This document shows, one piece after another, positions 57,795-64,000 of a stretch of DNA of 64,000 nucleotides; the first letter of the stretch is position 1, and every line of letters begins with the position of its first letter. The notes beneath the pieces were generated by a model. It ran no database searches and was not told where the DNA came from. It saw only the letters and a list, made by a program, of their open reading frames with translations. A program made the translations under genes and the position numbers. The stretch is taken from positions 1,202,901 through 1,266,900 of the forward strand of contig NC_079972.1 in assembly GCF_029852145.1 (NCBI RefSeq), given 5' to 3'. The stretch comes from Microplitis mediator. Lineage: Eukaryota > Arthropoda > Insecta > Hymenoptera > Braconidae.

Positions 57795-60700
57795 TGAATG
57801 GTCTATAACTTTCAACTCATTAACCTATTCAGATGGTTAAGGTGGCAATCGCAAGAGCTTGTTGGCCATCAACTTCCCTGAAAATTTTAGATCATTCGAT
57901 CGAATAAACTCAAAAATATTTGCAAATAACAAAAAAAAAAAAATTTTTTAAGTTGTTTATTGATTTCTCAGAAACGAGTTGAACGATCGACTTCAAAATC
58001 TTAGGAGCTCTAGAACTTGATAAAACGCATCGATTGCCGCCTTAGCCATCTCAATCGGTTAATTTGTTCGAGAGATATCGCGGGAGAAAGAAATGGCAAA
58101 AAACAGTTTTTTTCGAAAACAATGGCATACAAAAGTATTTTCGAGCTCGAAAATGTATTCACAACAATGATCTCGAGCTGAAGAAGCTCAAAACCCCGGG
58201 AAGTTTTAGGGCTGGCCCGCAGGGTCAACTGATAGACAGATTTTTAAAATAAACCTAACCGTTGAAGAGATATTTGCGCTCGAAATATGAAATACTTTTT
58301 ATATCATTAGAGCCAAATTTTAAGTTGTCTTGTGAAAGCTTTCTTTCACCTTAAAGCTGAAACATCTCTTGGTAATTGTTAACAATAGCGACTCCACGCA
58401 TTTTCCAAAGTTTTAAGTGCACACACCTCAAAGATCTATAATTAAACTTTTTTCCACGTGTTCTACCACACGGCGAAAGGAATTTACTGTATGTATTTAT
58501 GTTTTTAACACAAGATATCTATCCGAGCCTTGTAACTAAAGTGTGCAAAATTGATCAAAAACAGCATAAATTATGAAAATTTTCCGAAATAAATTTAATA
58601 AATTTTCTAATAAACATAAATAATTAATTTTATTAATACCGTAAGATAGACGGTGGCGATAGAAAGGTCTAACTAAGAGTTACAAAGATTTTTTGAACTC
58701 TTGTATAGTGAAAATTGGCATATTTCTGTTATTTCAATACACTAACGGTGTACAACAGCTCACCTAACATTTTGTTGCAAGTAGTTTGGACGGTATCCGC
58801 CTTCCTTTGCTAGTATAGTGTCTGGCTGAGACCCACAACACAGTTTTACGCCGGTACGTACTAGTAAGAGATGTAGTCTAAGGCAAGAGTGCGTTAACAT
58901 AGCCTTACTGACGAGTTCGTTAACGTATTTAGGACGAAACTACAGAAATTATGGCAAAAAGGCATATATCTCAAGTTTTGGTGGTTGACTTAAGAGTCAA
59001 TGCATAGAATGAAAAGAAAAATATATCAAATGGTGCAGAGTAGCACGGAACAGTACAAAAATTTCAAACAAAATCACTAAATCAAGCTAATTTATACCTA
59101 TGGTATACACTCACAATTTATTAATGCTTAAATAACACCTAAATAAGCAATTATATCTTTAATCCGCCGACAATTGCCAGAGAATGAAACAAGTCTCTTG
59201 GCAATTTGAATATTTTTTGATTTATGTTTGATATAAACAGGTGGAGCCGCGATTCTAAACAGTTACCTATCTCTTAAATGGTCAGGTTTATTTAAAAGAC
59301 GTAAGAGACCTTTTTGAAGAACAGTGAGTTTTTGACACAAAAATGTTTAGTACCTAAGTATATATCCCACTGCTGAAGAGTTATGGAATTTTTAACGAAA
59401 AACATTATTTTTAAAACAAATCGAGCTTTGAGCTTTAAATCTGAAAGACCTTTTCCGAAAAAGGGTAAATTTCCTACTGAATCATGATTAGTTATAGCTG
59501 TACAATTGTTTCTAAACAAGTAATAAAATTTTTTTTATTGTACTAAAATGAGAAAGTATCCTTACTTAGGCAGGGTTAAACGGCATTGAAACTAAATTGG
59601 GAAATAAAAGACACGCTAATGAGCATATATGCCCTATATATGGGCATATACGATCCATGGATAACTTTATCAAAAAAATTTTATTGTCTACACATACATG
59701 GTCATATACAAACCATATATGAGCATAGATGGTCCATTTATGGTTTTGAATTAAAAATTCATGTTTATATTTGACTATATGGATCATATATGCTCATGTA
59801 TAGCCATACACGGTCCATACATGGGTATATATGAAATCACTTGGAAAATATATGTATCCCTATGTGGTTTTGTATGCCCTGACCAAGTCATAAATGGTCA
59901 TATGTAATATCGAAGGTGAGTAAATAGTAGATTACGTACTTTTGTATATGACAAAATATGTCCACATATAATCATATAAGGCCATATATAGTGAAATATA
60001 GTCATATATGGTCATGCATAAAATTACTGGAAATCTATGTATGCCCATATATGGCTATAAATGTTTTGGTCACGTCATGTATGGCCATATATAATTTCCG
60101 AGAAGAGAAAAAGTAAAGGGTGTACTCTGATATACAACTATATATGGGTATACATTGCCGTATATAGTCATATATGACCATACATACTAGGGTGGGCCGA
60201 AAATCCGCTTTTTTTAAATTTTCATTATTAATACCAAAAATATTTTTCTTTCTACAAAAAAAAAATTTTTCGGAAAACAAAAAAAAATTTTAGGTCGATA
60301 TCTTAGGCTCGCCAAATCCCGTTGAAGTTAGAAGTTGTTTAAAATTTTTTTTCCAACACATCTTGATCGGAAATTTAATTTTCTACAAAAAAGGTCCTAT
60401 AATAAAATTATCTAAAGTTGATAGTTACTGAGATAATTGCAATTTTGTTCTAGAAAATATAATTTTTTAAGATATTATCACGTTTTCAGGGTAAAATATG
60501 AATTTTATCATATAAATTTCATGGAAAATCAAAATTCTTACAAAATTGGCCTTTTGGTAAAAACTTGAAATTTATAGTTAATCAGAAACTGGCAGTTATA
60601 TGTTTAGATAGTCACATTTCTCGTTATTTGGCGGCTTTCACCAAGAATCGCTATTATCTTTGTAACTATCAACTTTGAATAAAATTTTATTAGTTCTGTT

Positions 60701-63376
60701 TTGTAGAAAATTGAATTTTCTACGAAATTTTTATGATAAAATTTATTTTTTACCCTGAAAAAGTAATAATATCTTAAAAAATTTCATTTTTTAGAGCAAA
60801 ATTGCAATTATCTGAGTAACTATCAACTTAACGTAATTTTATTATAGGACCTTTTTTGTAGAGAATTAAATTTCCGATCAAGATATGTTGAAAAACAAAT
60901 TTTAAACAACTTCTAACTTTAGCGGGATTTGGCGAGCCTAAGATATCGACCTAAAATTTTTTTTGATTTCCGAAAAATTTTTTTTTTGTACAAGGAAAAA
61001 TATTTTTGGTATTAATAATGAAAATTGAAAAAAAGCGGATTTTCGGCCCACCCTAATACATACCCATATACAAAATCATTTTGAAACTATATATAGCCGT
61101 ACATGATTATATATGAGTCATATATGACCATAGATAATACATATATGGCCATACATGACCATATATGATTCGTTTTTCCCGGGTATAATACATATTTTTA
61201 GTTAATTTTTGTATTTTAACAGAGTAAAATTCGTTAAATTGTTTTATGAAATTCATTACTACACGATTAGTGATAATTTAATATACTCTTTATAATAATT
61301 AGTGTTCTATTAATAAAGAAAACGAATCAATTAGTGAAAAAATAGTAACTACAATTTTGTGATTTTTACTATATATATAGTAAGTATATAGTAGTATATA
61401 GTAGAAGTAATTCATTAATTCATGTGCATTAGTATTCTTTACTAATGTATATTAAATATTATTTATACTATTTTCGAGACTTGTTTTCTGCGTGTTCAAA
61501 ACATCCCGAGTCGAAATTTTAAGTCTGTTTTGATCGTATTTTTTTCTATACATTTCAGACACATATTTGACGATTAAATCGAATCTTGAATTTCGACTCG
61601 GGATGTTTTACAAATGCTCGCTTACGCCTCAATGCGTCTTAATTTATTCTAATCTATTAGCATTTAAATGAACTAAAATAGCCGAATATTTCCGAATAAA
61701 CTCGAATTTCAAAGATTTTTGACAAAATTACCATTCAGTGTAGTATAAAGGTATCAATAAAGTTCGAATTTTTTCATTTATATTGATAAAGTCTCTTTGG
61801 CACCTACGGTTTTAATTACTTTTCAACGTGAAAGTTGAAAAAAAGTATTAGATTGTTCGACAAGTCAAAAATTTTACTATGTGGTACAGTAAAAAAAATC
61901 ATTTTGAGTATATTTTAGTAAAATTTTATTAAAGATTACTGAAACGTACGGTATAATTCTGAAAGATATCGAGGTATTCTACTGTTGCCTTAAAATTTTG
62001 GGTAATTTTTACTGCAAAATTCTCTGCACGTATAAATAGCAAACTATAATTATTTAATGTATTTATGAATATTATATTTAAGGTATTGGATATGGAATGA
62101 CATTAGTAGTATTTTCAGCACAAAGTTACCAATCTGGTTTAATGTCTCTAATTGTATATTACTTAATAATGTCTTTTCGATCAACATTACCTTGGTCTAC
62201 ATGTCTCCCGGAATGGGGTGAAGAGTGTTTCAATTCATCAAGCCCTTTATCTTCAGGTGTCAATTCTTCAAAAAGTAGCTCTGAACTTTTTTTTCTGTGA
62301 GTTATCTTCGTTAAGGAATTGTTATGTTCGTGTGACAAACATTTTAAAAACTAATAATTTCGTGAAATTTAATCAGCAAAGTGGTTATCAATGAAAGCGG
62401 AATAGAAAATGGTCTTGGTATTCCTTCATGGCAGTTGGTATCATGTCTTCTCTTCAACTGGATCGTTATCTTTTTAATTCTTTTCAAAGGGATGAAAACT
62501 GCTGGAAAAGCTTCATATTTCTTAGCTATTTTCCCTTATGTTGTGATGCTGGCGCTATTCGGAAGATCTGTGACCCTAGAAGGTGCCATTGATGGAATTA
62601 TTTATTTTCTGCGCCCAGATTGGAACAAAATGACAGATCCACAAGTTTGGTATGCTGCCGTTACACAATCATTTTTTTCACTTGGTGTATGTTTTGGAGT
62701 CGTTATAATGTATGCTTCTCACAACAAATTCGATCACAATATAACTAGGTATAAAATATAATTTATTTTATTAAAGTATTTATTTAAGAATTTATTTTAG
62801 TAATAAGTATTTTCAAACTAGGGATTGTATGATCATTTCAACTCTTGATCTTTGCACAAGCCTCATTGCAGGTAGTACTATTTTTGGAATTTTAGGTAAT
62901 CTGGCTTTTAAACTAGGAACCGATGATTTCAATTCGATTGTTAGATCAGGAACAGGATTAGCATTCATCTCTTATCCCGAAGCTTTATCACAGTTTTCAG
63001 TTGTTCCATCTTTGTTTTCCGTCTGTTTTTTCTTAATGTTATTTGTACTAGCCGTTGGTTCATCTGTTGCTTGCTGTAGTACTGTCATTGGCATTGTTAA
63101 AGATCAATTCCCAAGATTTTCCGAATGGAAAATTGCACTAGGAGTTTGCACATTAGGATTTGTCATTGGGATTATTTACTGTACACCGGTAAGATAAACC
63201 TCTATTTATATTTTATTTATTGTATTTAAGAGCTTATGAATAATGAGATGTTTATATTATGTTAAATGCTTTTCAGGGTGGACAATATATGATTACTTTA
63301 GTAGATTATTACGCTGTTACATTTATAATTATTGTTTTAGCGACTTGCGAAGTTATTGGTATTTCATGGATATATG
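50121..63376 (+). CDS. Gene B: SLC6-family transporter, duplicate of gene A, 3' end outside window
   Basis: Exons 50121-50201, 52179-52458, 62083-62296, 62377-62748, 62822-63188 and 63277-63376 are all open and joined by GT-AG introns with the same lengths (81, 280, 214, 372, 367, 100) and phases as gene A. They encode residues 1-471 (through TM10). Signature GLGNVWRFPYTAYSNGGGAF is intact; TM1 reads AFSIGLGN where A has AYSVGLGN. TM6 reads SLGVCFGVV. In exon 4 I count about seven amino acid differences from A in some 124 residues, mostly conservative, so both copies appear under constraint. Exons 7-9 (TM11, TM12, tail) should lie beyond 64000. Intron 2 is 9.6 kb against 3.0 kb in A. Same role as A inferred: plasma-membrane sodium-coupled amino acid uptake. 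Confidence 0.92.
50202..52178. other. Gene B intron 1
   Basis: 50222-50380 (ACTGTAAAAAATTTATAG end, GGTGTGAA motifs) and 51990-52178 match gene A intron 1 inverted. Between them, 50531-51880 is a decayed member of the foldback group that starts TTAGACTGGGCCAAAAAAAT and includes the CAGCATGTTGAA segment of the 52755-54155 family. ORFs here are spurious. Confidence 0.5.
52179..52458 (+). CDS. Gene B exon 2 (TM1-TM2)
   Basis: Acceptor TAAACAG, donor GTATAA, exit phase 1. Confidence 0.95.
52755..54155. mobile_element. 1.4-kb foldback with CCACTTATACTACT ends
   Basis: The left GAATTAAGGGATACAAAAAA arm and the right arm (TTGTATCCCTTAATT, 54115-54130) are long inverted copies meeting near 53450. 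AACATGCTGTAACTCAGAGG and CTCAAAAAGTCTCTAAGACG recur in both. The centre contains the 14.8-kb repeat segment. Other copies: 63641-64000 (left arm) and parts of 50560-50880. No ORF. Confidence 0.75.
54340..54412 (-). ncRNA. tRNA-like sequence in element E9
   Basis: Minus strand: CAGCGCAGTAGTTAGCGTG (A-box-like) and GGTTCGAGCCC (54350-54360, B-box-like). Acceptor pairing is weak; tRNA-derived rather than functional. Confidence 0.5.
54494..55479. repeat. Repeat fragments in gene B intron 2
   Basis: 54540-54635 is the GAAAATCGGGGTGAAAACAA to GCGGGAAGTT end of the dispersed family. 55190-55345 is a run of ATATATGGTCATATATGG units similar to 59600-60180. Between them nothing is recognised. Confidence 0.45.
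55480..55690. repeat. GATCTGACCAGATATAATTA repeat block
   Basis: Begins CCGGGGAAAATGATTTAGATC, close to the CCCGGG terminus, followed by AGATCTG/CAGATATAATTATATC units. No matching right end was found; it may be half of an element. Confidence 0.45.
55700..55956. repeat. 36-bp direct repeats flanking a tRNA-like insert
   Basis: A 36-base word starting ACCATTTAAATATAGTGG and ending ACATGCAAAC is found without mismatch at 55700-55735 and 55921-55956. The 185 bases between hold a tRNA-like sequence. It looks like a long target-site duplication or a small duplication event. Confidence 0.75.
55782..55853 (-). tRNA. tRNA-like gene or tRNA pseudogene
   Basis: The best tRNA candidate in the window. 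Minus strand: D arm TAGCTCAACTGGTAGAGC, anticodon stem CTCGG/CCGAA with loop CGCGATA, and a perfect T arm CTGGG-TTCGATT-CCCAG. Box A and box B are both near consensus. Against function: position 33 is G rather than T, and the acceptor strands (CGCCGGA with TTCGGGC) mispair at the first two positions. Probably a tRNA pseudogene or SINE head. Confidence 0.5.
56241..57709. mobile_element. Nested element with ACTCTAAAACCAAGTGTG ends
   Basis: ACTCTAAAACCAAGTGTGT at the left and ACACACTTGGTTTTAGAGT at the right. It in turn contains 56342-57604. Outer remnants carry no ORF. Confidence 0.7.
56342..57604. mobile_element. Innermost element, CCCTAGCGGATC to GGATCCACTAGGG
   Basis: Inverted ends CCCTAGCGGATC and GGATCCACTAGGG; ACACGGTGTATAC-type palindromic repeats sit next to both ends. 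The interior is AT-rich with no credible ORF (the Phe-rich frame is low complexity). Confidence 0.65.
58236..59599. other. No gene recognised (gene B intron 2)
   Basis: No supported ORF. 59290-59470 shares inverted similarity with 55985-56120 (ACTGCTGAAGAGTTATGGAA), hinting at arms of a larger decayed element. Confidence 0.4.
59600..61184. repeat. ATATATGGCCATA repeat field ending in CCCGGG
   Basis: Degenerate units of CATATATGGTCATATATGG at 59600-60187 and 61056-61170, closed on the right by GATTCGTTTTTCCCGGG (61168-61184). The left terminus is not obvious. Interrupted by the foldback 60188-61055. Confidence 0.55.
60188..61055. mobile_element. Foldback element TAGGGTGGGCCGAAAATCCG
   Basis: Starts TAGGGTGGGCCGAAAATCCG and ends with its inverse CGGATTTTCGGCCCACCCTA. 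Arms are about 400 bases. ATAC is present on both sides (60184-60187, 61056-61059), a likely 4-bp target duplication. No ORF, non-autonomous. Confidence 0.85.
61185..62082. other. End of gene B intron 2, shared with gene A
   Basis: From about 61355 the sequence matches gene A intron 2 near 29625-29905 inverted, including the MITE at 61880-62035. About 61500-61610 is a short inverted pair (CCCGAGTCGAAATTTTAA and AATTTCGACTCGGG). Confidence 0.5.
62083..62296 (+). CDS. Gene B exon 3 (TM3)
   Basis: Begins (G)IGYGMTLVVFS; acceptor TTTAAG, donor GTGAGT. Confidence 0.95.
62377..62748 (+). CDS. Gene B exon 4 (TM4-TM6)
   Basis: Begins KVVINESGIENG after the split codon; acceptor AATCAG, donor GTATAA. 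Confidence 0.95.
62822..63188 (+). CDS. Gene B exon 5 (TM7-TM9)
   Basis: Acceptor ACTAG, donor GTAAGA; contains SYPEALSQF and KDQFPRF. Confidence 0.95.
63277..63376 (+). CDS. Gene B exon 6 (TM10)
   Basis: Begins GGQYMITLVDYY, donor GTAAAG, exit phase 1; two residues differ from A. Confidence 0.93.
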
Positions 63377-64000
63377 GTAAAGTAATTTTTTATATATGAA
63401 CATTTACATGGAGAAAAATTTATGGTAAGAATTACAGTATACTATGGGATTGGTTCCCAAAACGCATATTAACGAGATATTTTAAAGTATCGATTGTAGG
63501 AATGATACCGAAACTAATCATCGTGACTATTCCTATTTTATGAGTATTCCTATACGATGTCAGAATACTTCCCATAAAATTATGGTAATAATTGTGATAT
63601 CATTATACTAGTCGTTCCCACACTACTGTAGTAACTGCGACCATATACACTGGTCTCAAAAATTAAGGGATAGAAAAAAAATCCGAAATTTTTAGATGAT
63701 TTCCAACATGCTGTAACTCGGTGAAAAATGGTCGCAGAAGAAATTCAAAAGAGCAAATTGTAGCCTCAAGTTTCTAGTTTTCAGATCTGGACCTCAAATT
63801 TTTTTATCATGCACGGTTCCGGAGTGATCCTAAGAAAACCGACGAAAAAAAAATTTTCAAAATTTTTGCTGATCTTTCAATAACTCTGGGCATCAATAAA
63901 TTTTTTTAAATAATCCGACCTTATGACTCTTTGAGGAAATTTTATGCCCTTTAATTTGGCGGCCTGAAAAAGTCTTCACGGCGATTTGGCGGCGAGTTAT
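63377..64000. other. Gene B intron 6: ancestral MITE then foldback arm
   Basis: 63407-63640 matches the gene A intron 6 MITE. From 63641 (ACTGGTCTCAAAAATTAAGG) to the edge is the left arm of the 52755-54155 foldback family, absent from gene A at this point, so gene B intron 6 is enlarged. Exon 7 was not found. Confidence 0.6.

Larger units (their letters stand above)
56131..58235 (-). mobile_element. GCGGGCCAGCCCC-family copy with two nested insertions
   Basis: The outer repeat runs from the AACTTCCCGCT end to the GGCTGGCCCGCAGGGTCAAC end and includes a (GT)n tract at 57751-57796. Compared with 47920-49173, it is interrupted at about 56241-57709. Confidence 0.65.

Overview
This window looks like AT-rich, repeat-crowded nuclear DNA from an insect, most plausibly a parasitoid hymenopteran. 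That placement is an inference from the transporter family, the short spliced exons, a Merlin-type transposase, non-LTR and Penelope-like relics, and the many foldback elements. No tree could be built. No bacterial operons, CRISPR arrays or viral genes were seen.

Only two host genes are convincing, and they are copies of each other. Gene A is on the minus strand (26809-37231). It is complete, with nine exons and a 613-residue product: a sodium-coupled SLC6 neurotransmitter-symporter-family protein, closest in my reading to insect nutrient amino acid transporters. Gene B is on the plus strand (50121 to beyond 63376). The same first six exons are present, with identical exon lengths and intron phases, and it runs off the right edge. 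The two genes are divergent (5' ends facing each other). Their upstream regions are also inverted copies out to about 38.4 kb and 45.0 kb, so the locus is a large imperfect palindrome with a loop of about 6.5 kb.

The left 26 kb holds no intact host gene that I can support. It contains: a Merlin transposase exon (599-1219); several families of elements built as repeat block, unique core, inverted repeat block; four dispersed tRNA-like sequences plus a 5S rRNA-like one, most of them inside such cores; a pogo-like MITE (16835-17590); a 5'-truncated non-LTR 3' end (24258-24668); and a TIR element carrying a DUF4806-like ORF (25135-26271). A possible TATA promoter with first exon (13.3 kb) and a broken small ORF pair (16.5 kb) are weak gene traces.

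The A/B duplication works as an internal clock. Because orthologous introns and upstream arms can be aligned by eye, insertions present on one arm and absent from the other can be dated to after the duplication. A 2.55-kb Penelope-like element with inverted terminal repeats sits only in the B upstream region, with a 13-bp target duplication. A 902-bp TA-flanked MITE sits only in intron 1 of A. Two copies of a CCCGGGTC-ended element lie only in intron 1 of A. About 9 kb of nested elements has inflated intron 2 of B.
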